Source of the DNA: Bacillota bacterium
Lineage (GTDB): Bacteria; Bacillota; Clostridia; Christensenellales; Aristaeellaceae
Assembly (NCBI GenBank): GCA_023436585.1
Contig: JAEZIN010000035.1
Coordinates: 1-64,000 of the forward strand
Length of the DNA stretch: 64,000 bases
Reading direction: 5' to 3'
The notes under the pieces are model-generated. The model had not been told where the DNA came from, made no database searches, and saw only the letters and a list, made by a program, of their open reading frames with translations. Position 1 is the first letter of the stretch. Each line of letters starts with the position of its first letter. Shown piece after piece: positions 17,333 to 24,789 of this stretch. The position numbers and the translations under genes are program-made.

Positions 17333-18031
17333 TCACCGATACGCCAGCACCCTGCCCACCAGGCGGAAGCCGTCCATGTCCTTTAAGACGATGGGGGTGA
17401 AGGCGGGATTGTCTGAAAGGAGGCGCACGGCGCGGCGGTCCTTTTGGAAGCGTTTGCAGACGGCCTCATCCCGCAGCATGAAGATGCCGATTTGGCCGTT
17501 TTGCAGCTCCTGCTGCTTGTGCACCCAGACGATGGCGCCATCCATAATGGTGGGGGTCATGGAATCGCCCTTGACGCGGATGCCAAAATCCGCGCCTTGG
17601 GGAATATCGGCGGCGGGAAAATCCAGGTGGGTAAAATCATCCTCGGCGTACAAGGGCCGGCCTGCCGCGGCGGGAAAGTTGTAGACCAGCATGGTTTTCA
17701 TGGCGATGGGAGCGGGCCGGTCTGGCACCACCAGGGGGATGCGCAGCACATCGCACACCGCCTGCTGCAGGTTTTGCGCGGCGGCACGGTAGGCATCGGC
17801 CAGAGGGCGTTCCCAGCCCATGCGCGGCGCGGCCGGATAGCCGGCCAGGTAATTCACATCCACATTCAGCGCGCTGGCCAGGGCGGAAAGCCTTTCCCGC
17901 CGGGGGGTTTGAATCTCCCCGCTTTCGTAGCGCTGCACCGTGGCCTCCGATACGTTCAGCTTCAGGGCGACATCCTTTAGGGTGAGGCCCAGCTCCTCCC
18001 GGCGTTGCTTGATACGTAAGCCAAAATCCAT
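17333..18031 (-). CDS. XRE-S24 (CI/LexA-like) phage repressor
   Basis: 232 residues starting at the ATG ending at 18031, 6 bases after GGAGGG. Residues 4-60 are an HTH_3 domain (LTLKDVALKLNVSEATVQRY); residues about 145-232 are an S24 peptidase domain with S157 in KGDSMTP and K193 in VCKRF as catalytic pair. An Ala-Gly at 123-124 (AAAGRPL) is a plausible self-cleavage site. This is the structure of a lysogeny repressor that is destroyed on RecA activation. It is transcribed away from the replication module, as in lambdoid organisation. Confidence 0.9.
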   Translation of the reverse strand: MDFGLRIKQRREELGLTLKDVALKLNVSEATVQRYESGEIQTPRRERLSALASALNVDVNYLAGYPAAPRMGWERPLADAYRAAAQNLQQAVCDVLRIPLVVPDRPAPIAMKTMLVYNFPAAAGRPLYAEDDFTHLDFPAADIPQGADFGIRVKGDSMTPTIMDGAIVWVHKQQELQNGQIGIFMLRDEAVCKRFQKDRRAVRLLSDNPAFTPIVLKDMDGFRLVGRVLAYR

Positions 18032-18071
18032 GGTCATCCCTCCATTGCTGGCTTCATTATACACACATCTT

Positions 18072-18166
18072 ACTTGATACGCAAGAGATTTTAGAAATCA
18101 TTGAAAAACTTGCGTAAGGCGTATTGACAACCGTTGGGAGAGGAGCGTATCATGAACTTACGCAAT
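18072..18166. promoter_or_regulatory. Operator region of the phage repressor with rightward promoter
   Basis: Three related sites share ACGCAA: 18079-18085 (forward), 18109-18118 (CTTGCGTAAG, reverse) and 18157-18166 (CTTACGCAAT, forward). Rightward promoter TTGACA (18124-18129), 18-base spacer, TATCAT (18148-18153), with the third operator just downstream of the -10 box. This lies between the divergent repressor and the replication genes, the usual place for the genetic switch. Confidence 0.7.
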
Positions 18167-18188
18167 ACGAAAGTAAAGGGGCGGCGTT

Positions 18189-18401
18189 GTGTTTCCGTGC
18201 AAGTTTAGCGGCGAGTGTGTGGGCTGTATGTGCTGCAAGGGGAAAGCGGCGCCGGAATCCGGGCGGCCGGTAAGGGAGCTGTATCCCTTAGGCATCCCGG
18301 CCATGGGGGGCAGGCGGGAGGACGCGGTATTTTCGCAAAAACGGGAGAAGCGTTTGGGAAGGAGGCGCGGTCATGGATCATGTGCTGAAGGCGCTGGATG
18401 A
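18189..18401 (+). CDS. Possible small Cys-rich phage protein
   Basis: 70 residues from a GTG preceded by AAAGGGG. The N-terminus has a Cys cluster (residues 4, 10, 13, 15, 16; CKFSGECVGCMCC) that could bind metal, followed by a basic Arg-rich stretch. Position directly after the operator suits an early phage gene. The frame overlaps the next ORF by 29 bases. It could also be non-coding. Confidence 0.35.
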   Translation: MFPCKFSGECVGCMCCKGKAAPESGRPVRELYPLGIPAMGGRREDAVFSQKREKRLGRRRGHGSCAEGAG

Positions 18402-18528
18402 GCATATCGCCCACCAGGACTGGCTGTTAAAGTGCGCCCGGCGGGAGATCGACGAGTTGAGGGACGAGTTGGAAAAGATCAAAAAGGGCGAAGGGGTTAA
18501 GGGGCAGGAGGAAGAGGAATCGGGCTGA
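18373..18528 (+). CDS. Small coiled-coil phage protein
   Basis: 51 residues, too short for most gene finders; GGAGG 7 bases before the ATG. Sequence MDHVLKALDEHIAHQDWLL then REIDELRDELEKIKK forms a heptad-like amphipathic helix with an acidic tail. Small coiled-coil proteins at this position occur in the early region of Clostridia phages; function unknown. Confidence 0.6.
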   Translation: MDHVLKALDEHIAHQDWLLKCARREIDELRDELEKIKKGEGVKGQEEEESG

Positions 18529-18560
18529 TTGAGGCTTCCTTCCACCTCGGCTGCGATGGA

Positions 18561-18608
18561 CCTCCTTCCGTCACCCTTCGGGTGCCACCACCCTCAGGAG
18601 GGGGCTGT
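18561..18608 (-). repeat. Family C hairpin repeat, copy 1
   Basis: Read on the reverse strand: CCCCCTCCTGAGGG, GTGGCACCCGAAGGGTG, ACGGAAGGAGG. Same pattern as 62484-62538 in the phage frame near the end of the window (CTCCCTC/GAGGGAG stem, GCGAAGC stem, TGACGGAAGGAG). This kind of repeat is widespread between genes of gut Clostridia. Confidence 0.6.
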
Positions 18609-18633
18609 CATCGAAGATGACTGGAGGAGGTCT

Positions 18634-18753
18634 ATGCAGGGAGCATATTTGGTTTGCTCTTTGGCAATGACCGGCGTACTCAACATGTATAAGACTTATA
18701 CCGCGCCGCCACCACAAACGAAGGGGGTTATGGCTTGCCCAACAGAATACTGA
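18634..18753 (+). CDS. Small ORF overlapping the replication initiator start
   Basis: 39 residues (MQGAYLVCSLAMTGVLNMYK then a Pro-Thr tail); GGAGGAGG 4 bases upstream of the ATG. Its end overlaps the TTG start of the next gene by 19 bases, so it may serve as a leader peptide for translational coupling. An internal palindrome (18687-18701) lies within it. Confidence 0.45.
   Translation: MQGAYLVCSLAMTGVLNMYKTYTAPPPQTKGVMACPTEY
18687..18701. promoter_or_regulatory. 15-bp palindrome upstream of the replication initiator
   Basis: GTATAAG-A-CTTATAC is a perfect inverted repeat 34 bases upstream of the TTG start. It could be a regulator site or part of replication control. Its core does not match the ACGCAA sites of the repressor. 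Confidence 0.4.
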
Positions 18754-19976
18754 AGGAAACCATCTGCGTGAGCGAGAGCATCGACGCCCTTTTGCCCATG
18801 GAGGAGATCGTGTTCTACCGGCTGCTGGTGAACTGCGACGACTTCGGGCGGATGGACGGCCGCACGGCCATCCTTAGGGCGAAGCTGTTCCCGCTGCGCG
18901 CCATAGCGCCGGAGCAGCTTCAAAGCGCGCTGGACCACCTGGAGGCGCTGCAAATGATCCGCCGCTACAAATCCGGGGGCAAGCCCTACCTGCTGGTGGT
19001 CAACTGGGACGCGCACCAAAGCATACGCGCCAAGCGGTCGAAGTTTCCCGCGCCGGAGGGCGACCGCGCCGGCGAACCCGCAGACGGCCTGCCCACACCC
19101 GAGGCAGACACCGGGCCATCAAACAAGGAAGCTTCCCTGCTTGTACCGCCCGTTTCCGCCGCCGGCAAGAAACCGGAGGAAAAACCGCCCGTACCGGATG
19201 TTATTCCGCCGGAAGCGGCTGTTTTAAGTACCGTTCCTGAACAAAATTCCTCCGGGAGTGCAGAAGGTGTGACGAAGCCATCCCAAAGCGGCAAAGTATC
19301 CCCTTCCCCCATCCGTGGGAAGGCCAAGCCATGCAAAAAAGCACCCAGGCATGTAAAGAAAAAGGCGGCGGCGCATCCCAATAAAAAGGGAGGAAACGCG
19401 CAGCCGCAAGCCCCGCCCATTATCGGGGACGCGCGGGCTGGGAAGGAGCATCCCCAAATCTGCGCGCCGCCGGGGGATACGCAGTCCATGCAAGCATCCG
19501 CAAGCAATTGCATGCATGTGCAAGCAGATGAAATCATTTGCAAGCAATTGCAAGCAGATGCAAGCACATGCTCCCGTAATCCAATCCATATCCAATCAGA
19601 ATCCGAAAAGGAATCCGAATCCGTATCCGTGGGGCTTTTAACGGACGCGGACGCGGCGGCCTGGCGGGAAGGCTTATCTGCCATCGAAAAGCGGGCGGAA
19701 TCCCTGGGCATGCCCTTTGCGGGGGCAGACCGTAACCTGGCCGAATCGCTGATGGCGGAGTTTACCTTGCCGTGGGTTCTGGAGGCCATGCGCCGCGCCG
19801 GGGAGGGACAAGCCTCCTGCCGGTCGTGGCGGTACATCCGCGCCATACTAAACGCCTGGCGCGCAAAAGGGGGGATCGACAGTGTCCATGGAGGATGTCA
19901 TCCGGGCGGTGAACAACAAGGACATGGAGGCGCTCAAAGCGATGTTCGCGCCGCTTTGCACATCAGACGATACTAA
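18735..19976 (+). CDS. Phage replisome organiser (DnaD-like replication initiator)
   Basis: 413 residues from a TTG start with AAGGGGG upstream. Residues 1-105 (RILKETICVSESIDALLPM, FYRLLVNCDDFGRMDG, LLVVNWDAHQ) are the winged-helix N-terminal replisome-organiser domain that binds the origin. Residues about 110-300 are Pro/Ala/Lys-rich and disordered; the DNA encoding 252-278 is an iteron array. Residues about 320-400 (WVLEAMRRAGEG, SWRYIRAILNAW) are the DnaD-like C-terminal domain that recruits the helicase loader. Overlaps the loader gene by 95 bases in another frame. Confidence 0.85.
   Translation: MPNRILKETICVSESIDALLPMEEIVFYRLLVNCDDFGRMDGRTAILRAKLFPLRAIAPEQLQSALDHLEALQMIRRYKSGGKPYLLVVNWDAHQSIRAKRSKFPAPEGDRAGEPADGLPTPEADTGPSNKEASLLVPPVSAAGKKPEEKPPVPDVIPPEAAVLSTVPEQNSSGSAEGVTKPSQSGKVSPSPIRGKAKPCKKAPRHVKKKAAAHPNKKGGNAQPQAPPIIGDARAGKEHPQICAPPGDTQSMQASASNCMHVQADEIICKQLQADASTCSRNPIHIQSESEKESESVSVGLLTDADAAAWREGLSAIEKRAESLGMPFAGADRNLAESLMAEFTLPWVLEAMRRAGEGQASCRSWRYIRAILNAWRAKGGIDSVHGGCHPGGEQQGHGGAQSDVRAALHIRRY
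19490..19569 (+). repeat. 10-bp iteron array: putative replication origin
   Basis: Eight consecutive 10-base units begin at 19490, 19500, ... 19560. Six start GCAAGCA exactly; the third is GCATGCA and the fifth is degenerate. The following 60 bases carry repeated AATCC/ATCCG words. A period of 10 is not a multiple of 3, so the repetition is held at DNA level and in phase with the helix. Location inside the initiator gene is the arrangement of lambda O and many Gram-positive phages. Confidence 0.75.
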
Positions 19977-20661
19977 GTACGAGTGCGATATCTGCCAGGA
20001 TACCGGCTGGGTGGATATCGGCGAGCGCCGGGTGAAGCCCTGCCGCTGCATGGCCGTGAAGAAGGCCAGGCGCCAGATGCGGGAAAGCGGGCTGGAAGGC
20101 CTGCTGGACCGGCATACCTTCGGCAATTTCATACCGGACGAGCCCTGGCAAAAGGGGCTGCTGGATTTAAGCCAGGAATACCTTCAGCATGTCCAGTCCG
20201 GCGGCAAAGCCTGGCTGTACCTTGCCGGGCAGCCGGGCTGCGGCAAAACGCACCTGTGCACCGCCGTGTGCGGGGAGCTTTTACAGCAGGGCATCCCCGT
20301 GCGCTACATGCTCTGGACGGATCAAACCCAGCGCATCAAGGCGGACATCAACAATTCCGAAGCGATGGACAGGCTGCTGGAACCCCTGAAGACCGTGCCC
20401 ATCCTGTATGTGGACGACCTGTTCAAGGGCCCGCCGGGCATAAGCCCTACGCCGTCCGCCGCGGACCTGCGCCTGGCCTTTGAGATATTCAACATGCGCT
20501 ACGTGCGGCAGCTTTCCACCATCGTATCCGGCGAGTGGGACCTGACAACCTTGATCGGCCTGGATCAGGGCACCTTCTCCCGGGTGTACCAGCAAAGCAA
20601 GGGATTCACCGCCTTCGTCGGGCCGGACATGCGCAAAAACTTCCGGCTGCGGGGGGTGTGA
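19882..20661 (+). CDS. DnaC-like helicase loader ATPase
   Basis: 259 residues from GTG (AAAGGGGGG 8 bases upstream); the ATG six bases later is too far. N-terminal zinc-binding Cys pairs C35/C38 and C54/C56 (CDICQDTGW, CRCM), Walker A GQPGCGKT (116-123), Walker B ILYVDD (174-179). AAA+ loaders of this type load the replicative helicase onto the initiator-bound origin. It follows the DnaD-like gene with overlap and ends in TGA, showing that TGA is a stop codon for this element. Confidence 0.9.
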   Translation: MSMEDVIRAVNNKDMEALKAMFAPLCTSDDTKYECDICQDTGWVDIGERRVKPCRCMAVKKARRQMRESGLEGLLDRHTFGNFIPDEPWQKGLLDLSQEYLQHVQSGGKAWLYLAGQPGCGKTHLCTAVCGELLQQGIPVRYMLWTDQTQRIKADINNSEAMDRLLEPLKTVPILYVDDLFKGPPGISPTPSAADLRLAFEIFNMRYVRQLSTIVSGEWDLTTLIGLDQGTFSRVYQQSKGFTAFVGPDMRKNFRLRGV

Positions 20662-20663
20662 GC

Positions 20664-20966
20664 GTGCCTCATGACAGCGTGAGCGGCGCCGTGCGCTGCC
20701 CCTATTACAAAAGCCATACCCGCTTGAGCGTCGTGTGCCAGTGGGTCGGCGGCAGCATTTTGACCCAGCGCTTCCCCTCCTCCCAGCGGCGGGTGCGCCA
20801 TGTGTACAAGTATTGCGCAGCCATGGAGTTCGGCCGCTGCCCCCTGGCCGCGGTGATGAACTGCGTGTACGCGCCGTGGTTGCGTAGCCGAAGTGCCACC
20901 TGTGGCTCCGGGACATCTCACCTGATAGTAGCTGAAAAGGGCAGTGTTAAGAATGGCGGTGAATAA
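20664..20966 (+). pseudogene. Small Cys-containing phage protein, C-terminus replaced by a repeat
   Basis: Starts at a GTG two bases after the loader stop. Residues 1-70 (RCPYYKSH, VCQWVG, QRRVRHVYKYC, RCPLAAVMNCVY) match the pattern of small zinc-finger-like proteins that follow DnaC in Clostridia phages. From about 20880 the sequence is a family D intergenic repeat, so the last 30 codons are not native. The normal end of the gene, and whatever phage genes followed, have been lost here. Confidence 0.6.
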
Positions 20967-21000
20967 GAGCAATGCGAACGGCTGTAAGCAATGCTACTAG
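20880..21000 (+). repeat. Family D repeat, left copy, at the cassette boundary
   Basis: Begins GTAGCCGAAGTGCC, CTGTGGCTCCGG and runs through GAGCAATGCGAACGG. The same series of words occurs at about 34993-35115. A copy in the opposite orientation lies at 23282-23335, on the other side of the AT-rich three-gene cassette. Confidence 0.6.
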
Positions 21001-21183
21001 GCGATTTTGAGGCATTATTACTGCGCGGATTTGATGGATGAGCAGTTCACCGAGAACATATACTGTTAGAGACCTGGGCATATTTTGAAAAAGTAGAAAT
21101 TCATTGAAGGAGTCATCAAATCTATGAAGAATAGTGAGTATGTAAGAATCGTTCAGAATATCCACGAATTTGGAGGAATGGAT

Positions 21184-21909
21184 ATGTCTAAAGTAGTACA
21201 ATACCAAATGAGTATTTTCGGTGATTACGATAATATTAGACCAGAGCAAGATATTTTGATTGAATTCATTCGAAACCAAGCCCTGCAAGGTTTTCTTCCA
21301 TCTGCTTTTAATATTTCAACCATTAATCCAATTACTGGTGAGGTCATGCAGCGCCCGGGTTTGCAGATGATTCAACAAGCGAGTGGTTGGAATATTACGG
21401 TTGTTCCAGACCGAATTGATGTTAACTATCAGTTACAACCAGGCAGACATATCTTTTCTGTCATTGATGACCTGACTGAGCAAGCAAGAGCTTTCTTAAC
21501 TGCAACATTGGAAATACTCAGTGTGGGAGGCAAAAGACTAACGATTAATTGCCGTGTAGAAATCGAGCAAAGTAGCTACGAACGGAGCGAACGCTTTAGG
21601 AGTAGGATTACTAAATTTCTAGATTACTACAACGACTGTAAAGTGCCTGAGTGGAACATATCCTTTGCTGGGAATAGATTAATGCAGGTTGCTGGTAAAA
21701 CCGAAAAGGTGAATGAAATCACCAATGTAATGTGTATCCCCTTACCTGAGGATAAAGCTTCAATTTCTGTAATGTTTGACGTAAACACTATTCAACATAA
21801 TATGAGGGAGCGATTTGATCTCCATAATATGAACGAATTCTTTGCCTATGCAAAAAGCAAGATCACTCAACTTCAAAAGGTGATAGTGGATGAATGGGAA
21901 AGAGCTTAG
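21184..21909 (+). CDS. AT-rich cassette gene 1, unknown function
   Basis: 241 residues if started at ATG 21184, 9 bases after GGAGG; an in-frame ATG at 21124 has GAAGGAG 11 bases upstream and is the alternative (261 residues). No signal or membrane segment. Mixed alpha/beta: a helical N-terminus (PEQDILIEFIRNQALQGFLP), a central beta region (GWNITVVPDRIDVNYQL), then RSRITKFLDYYND and a C-terminal charged helix. I do not recognise the family. First of three overlapping or adjacent genes of low GC, likely one operon. Confidence 0.7.
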   Translation: MSKVVQYQMSIFGDYDNIRPEQDILIEFIRNQALQGFLPSAFNISTINPITGEVMQRPGLQMIQQASGWNITVVPDRIDVNYQLQPGRHIFSVIDDLTEQARAFLTATLEILSVGGKRLTINCRVEIEQSSYERSERFRSRITKFLDYYNDCKVPEWNISFAGNRLMQVAGKTEKVNEITNVMCIPLPEDKASISVMFDVNTIQHNMRERFDLHNMNEFFAYAKSKITQLQKVIVDEWERA

Positions 21910-22738
21910 AGTATCGGCTGACCAGAGTGTGAAGAGTCCTTTTACATGGGGCGCAGGGTTTTCTAATGCAACTACAGACATTCTACGACCTAAAAGTATA
22001 CGCGTTCGGGTTGATAAGGGGCATGTTTTGCCTTTGTGTAAACCCAATCCCGGGGGTCAAAAAACGGACTTTTTGCCCTTGTCTTCTGCAGCTTCCGATT
22101 CTGAAGATCAGCTAGAGGATTTTCTGCCCTTGTCTTCTACAACTTCTCAAGCGAGGGTATTTATTGAAAGGGATTTGCAAAGCGTTTCTATAGAGCTTGG
22201 CAATGAACTCATCCTAGATGGTAATGCGACGAAGACTGCCGAGAAAAAACCGCTTTTTGTCGAAAAGGGACTGTCTAGCACAACAACCAACAAGGAAGAA
22301 TACCCAGAGATATCTATTGGTGACAATGAGATTGATCTTTTCTCAAATATGCTAAAATATGATGAATTTGAAACAGGAATGATATCAGATTCAGAGGACT
22401 ATTTGCGCGGTTTGATGAAACGCACCAGTAAAGATTATGGAATGAAGTTGATTCTATATGTTTATGAAAGAAATGCCGATGATGGCCAAATACTTTCGGG
22501 CATTCTGCATATCCTATCCCATTTTACCTTTGATGAAGCTCGCCCATATGGACTGCCAATTGCTATGTGGTGTTTAGGCAATAAGGATCCAGTTATTAAA
22601 GAGAGCACGATTCATGTATTTGATAGTTGGAATAATAAAGCGTATCTTAAGGCTTTACGCAACTTTGATTCTGGGTCTATATGGATAGGGAGAATTGTTA
22701 AAGAGTTAATAAAACGAATAGAAGAAAACGGTGAGTAG
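21890..22738 (+). CDS. AT-rich cassette gene 2, unknown function
   Basis: 282 residues, overlapping gene 1 by 20 bases, AAGGTGAT upstream. Residues 1-140 are Ser/Thr- and Asp-rich and probably disordered, with the motif DFLPLSS occurring twice (about 59 and 76) roughly 17 residues apart. Residues about 145-280 are helical (LRGLMKRTSKDYGMKLILYV, GLPIAMWCLGNKDPVIKES, HVFDSW) and may be HEAT-like. Disordered interaction region plus helical repeat suggests an adaptor rather than an enzyme; this is inference. Confidence 0.65.
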   Translation: MNGKELRVSADQSVKSPFTWGAGFSNATTDILRPKSIRVRVDKGHVLPLCKPNPGGQKTDFLPLSSAASDSEDQLEDFLPLSSTTSQARVFIERDLQSVSIELGNELILDGNATKTAEKKPLFVEKGLSSTTTNKEEYPEISIGDNEIDLFSNMLKYDEFETGMISDSEDYLRGLMKRTSKDYGMKLILYVYERNADDGQILSGILHILSHFTFDEARPYGLPIAMWCLGNKDPVIKESTIHVFDSWNNKAYLKALRNFDSGSIWIGRIVKELIKRIEENGE

Positions 22739-22740
22739 GC

Positions 22741-23274
22741 ATGGCATACTATGTTCGTAGCATAGACAAGCTTGCAAATTTTCAAAAAGTTGTTGAGTTG
22801 AAAGACCAACATCAAATTGACGCAGATATCATCACAAGGGATTTAAAAACAACAGGCAATGCATTATCTATATGGCGCATAGATAGTTATGACATGCTGG
22901 AAGATGCGATTTTCTGCATGTCGCTGTCCCGAAGTGATTTCTCAGGTATGACGTTCATTATTATTGAAGAAGAATTGTTGGAAAAGTTTGATTTGAGCAT
23001 AAAGCCATCTAAGAATCCATATGAGGGAATAGTAAAGAATAACCGCAGTAAACATTATGATATTTTTGGCTTAACATTAGAGCACCTTTTACGTGTAATG
23101 GGTCTATATGCAGCAATCGGGGAAAAAGATGCGAAATTACAAGAAGGATATTTCGTTAAAAGCTATTTGAAAGATGCTATTAAGCAAATGTCTATAGAGG
23201 CGTGTAAGCAAAAGCGGATTGACATCGAAAGGACCGAAGCAAAAATGCGGGCGCGTCTTGAAAACTTAACTTAA
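22741..23274 (+). CDS. AT-rich cassette gene 3, unknown function
   Basis: 177 residues, starting two bases after gene 2. Soluble. N-terminal half alternates strands and helices (SIWRIDSYDMLEDAIFCMSL, FSGMTFIIIEEELLEKF), C-terminal half is helical with a charged end. WRIDSYDMLEDA could be a short recognition motif. No known family. Ends 8 bases before an inverted family D repeat, so it forms the right end of the cassette. Confidence 0.65.
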   Translation: MAYYVRSIDKLANFQKVVELKDQHQIDADIITRDLKTTGNALSIWRIDSYDMLEDAIFCMSLSRSDFSGMTFIIIEEELLEKFDLSIKPSKNPYEGIVKNNRSKHYDIFGLTLEHLLRVMGLYAAIGEKDAKLQEGYFVKSYLKDAIKQMSIEACKQKRIDIERTEAKMRARLENLT

Positions 23275-23281
23275 ACAGGGG

Positions 23282-23335
23282 CGGCGTTTCGGAGCCACTG
23301 GCAGCGGCGATGTTTCGTAGCCTTTGGAAATCTTC
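23282..23335 (-). repeat. Family D repeat, right copy
   Basis: Forward reading TTTCGGAGCCACTGGC, GTTTCGTAGCCTTTGG, ATCTTCGG. It matches the left copy (20880) in reverse orientation and the copy at about 28430-28475 (GGGGCTACGGAGCC, CTTTGGAAACCTTCGG) in the same orientation. With the left copy it brackets the three-gene cassette. Confidence 0.55.
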
Positions 23336-23429
23336 GGATGCCAACTCTTTGAAATGACATACAAGGTATGCGGCGATGTAACAGGTCCTTTTATGCTGAC
23401 GGAATGGCTCTGCGGTCATTCCGTTTCAT

Positions 23430-23834
23430 TCATTTGTGTTTTTTTCTTCGATTGCTTTTGAGATACCCCCTCACCGGCACCTGAATCAGCAGCGCATCCA
23501 GCATAAACGCGGCGGCAAGGGCATAGCGCAGGAAGTCAGGTGCGTCCTTCCAGAATCCAATGATGGTTAACAGAACAACGACAAGCAGGCCAAGTATCAG
23601 GTGCGCGATGTACGCGGCGTACTGGAATGTATTCAAACTATCCCGAAAATCCAGGAAGAACAGCCGGGTGAAAAGGGGTATGCCCTCCCGTTTATGGCGG
23701 CGGAAGCCCCGGGTGTGGTTCCTGCTGGCGATGCTTATGCCCAGGGCGGCGTGATGCGCATACGTGACCAGCGCGTATGCCGCAAGCCCGATGAGCAGGC
23801 TGGCGGTGCCGCCCAGGATATCGAAGGCGGCCAT
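23430..23834 (-). CDS. Membrane protein co-translated with the HxlR regulator
   Basis: 134 residues from the ATG ending at 23834, which overlaps the stop of the HxlR gene in a TGATG junction; the much longer open frame upstream is antisense-like. Three to four hydrophobic helices (ILGGTASLLIGLAAYALVTY, AAYIAHLILGLLVVVLLTII, FLRYALAAAFMLDALLIQV) and a basic loop. It has the look of a small permease or DUF-type membrane protein. Function unknown, but coupling to an HxlR regulator suggests a shared response to reactive electrophiles or quinones. Confidence 0.7.
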   Translation of the reverse strand: MAAFDILGGTASLLIGLAAYALVTYAHHAALGISIASRNHTRGFRRHKREGIPLFTRLFFLDFRDSLNTFQYAAYIAHLILGLLVVVLLTIIGFWKDAPDFLRYALAAAFMLDALLIQVPVRGYLKSNRRKKHK

Positions 23835-24211
23835 CACAGAGCGCGCTCCCCGGCGGCTTCCCGAGCACCGGCATCCGGTGCCGCGTGCATGTGGGCGATG
23901 TACTTGTCGCCCCAGATTTTCAGCTCCCGCAATACGGGCTGGAACGCAAGGCCGATTTCGCTTAAGGAGTATTCCACCCTGGGCGGGATTTGGTAGTACT
24001 CGCGGCGAAGGATCAGGCCATCCGCCTCCAGGGCCTTCAATTGCTTCGAAAGTGTGGCCTGGGTGAGGGCCGGCAGCCTTCGCTGAAGCTGGTTGAAGCG
24101 GACCGGCCCGCCGGACAGCAGGTGCATAATCAGAAGCGACCACTTGCCGCACAAAAGTCGCTGGGCGGTGACATAGGGGCAGACGCCGAACAGGTCCTTC
24201 TTGGGCTGCAT
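23834..24211 (-). CDS. HxlR family transcriptional regulator
   Basis: 125 residues from the ATG ending at 24211, with GGAGG 8 bases before. Winged helix: CPYVTAQRLLCGKWSLLIM (N-terminus, with the redox-active Cys in the position used by YodB/HypR proteins), LPALTQATLSKQLKALE recognition helix, RREYYQIPPRVEYSLSEIG wing. Family members sense quinones, diamide or aldehydes and repress a divergent gene. The divergent neighbour is a flavin-type oxidase, and a palindromic operator lies between the two. Confidence 0.92.
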   Translation of the reverse strand: MQPKKDLFGVCPYVTAQRLLCGKWSLLIMHLLSGGPVRFNQLQRRLPALTQATLSKQLKALEADGLILRREYYQIPPRVEYSLSEIGLAFQPVLRELKIWGDKYIAHMHAAPDAGAREAAGERAL

Positions 24212-24260
24212 GGTGCCTCCGTGACGGTATCCCAAAAGATACCTGGTAACCTCAAAAATC

Positions 24261-24292
24261 GTACTTGCGCAAGGGCAAGTACTGTTTATAAT
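24261..24292 (+). promoter_or_regulatory. HxlR operator within the promoter of the divergent gene
   Basis: Inverted repeat GTACTTG-N8-CAAGTAC (24261-24282) contains the TACT...AGTA core known for YodB/HypR-type sites. It overlaps -35 TTGCGC (24265-24270) and the spacer to -10 TATAAT (24287-24292, 16-base spacing) of the gene at 24338. Binding would block RNA polymerase and also sits 50 bases from the regulator's own start. Confidence 0.75.
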
Positions 24293-24337
24293 GGGACCGT
24301 GACAGTATATCACAGAATTTGGAAAGGGGCAAACATC

Positions 24338-24754
24338 ATGAACACGCAATCATCACCCGTCCTGGAGGTGCTTTCGTATCTGCGCGGGGCGGGGGTCTTT
24401 TACCTGGCCACCTGTGAGGGCGATCAGCCCAGGGTGCGGCCCTTCAGCGCGGCGGCGGAGTTTGAGGGCAGGCTGTACCTTATCACCGGCAACTTCAAAA
24501 AGTGCTTTGGACAGATGAAGGTGAACCCGAAGGTGGAGATATCCGCCATGGGCAAGGACAACACCTGGATCCGGGTGGAGGCCAAGGTGGTATCGGATGG
24601 CCGCCGGGAGGCGCGCCAGCGCATGATGGAGGAGAATCCGGGCCTTGAAAGGCTGTACGATGTGGACGACGGCCGGATGGAGGTGCTGTACTTAACCGAT
24701 GCTACGGCCACGGTGTATAACGGGCGGGGGGCCGTGAAGGAGCTGAAGTTCTAG
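24338..24754 (+). CDS. Pyridoxamine 5'-phosphate oxidase-like (FMN-binding) protein
   Basis: 138 residues from the ATG at 24338 (GGAAAGGGG 7 bases upstream). Split-barrel FMN-binding fold: FYLATCEGDQPRVRPFSAAA at the N-terminus and LYLITGNFKKCFGQMKVNP are the family's FMN-contacting strands. Members reduce quinones, F420 or heme, or bind flavin. Divergent from HxlR and with the operator in its promoter, it is probably the main target of that regulator in an electrophile or quinone response. Confidence 0.9.
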   Translation: MNTQSSPVLEVLSYLRGAGVFYLATCEGDQPRVRPFSAAAEFEGRLYLITGNFKKCFGQMKVNPKVEISAMGKDNTWIRVEAKVVSDGRREARQRMMEENPGLERLYDVDDGRMEVLYLTDATATVYNGRGAVKELKF

Positions 24755-24789
24755 AAAAAAGGCGAGGGAGGAGGGACCTGCGCCTTTTT
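24755..24789 (+). terminator. Rho-independent terminator
   Basis: AAAAAAGGCG pairs with CGCCTTTTT around a 16-base loop, two bases after the stop codon of the PNPOx-like gene. Confidence 0.75.

Noticed and set aside
19490..19569. CRISPR array
   Set aside because: The 10-base units are contiguous with no spacers and lie in a coding frame; an iteron array fits better.
23834..24152. N-terminal extension of the membrane protein ORF to 24152
   Set aside because: The extension is the out-of-frame reverse of the HxlR gene; the true start overlaps the HxlR stop.
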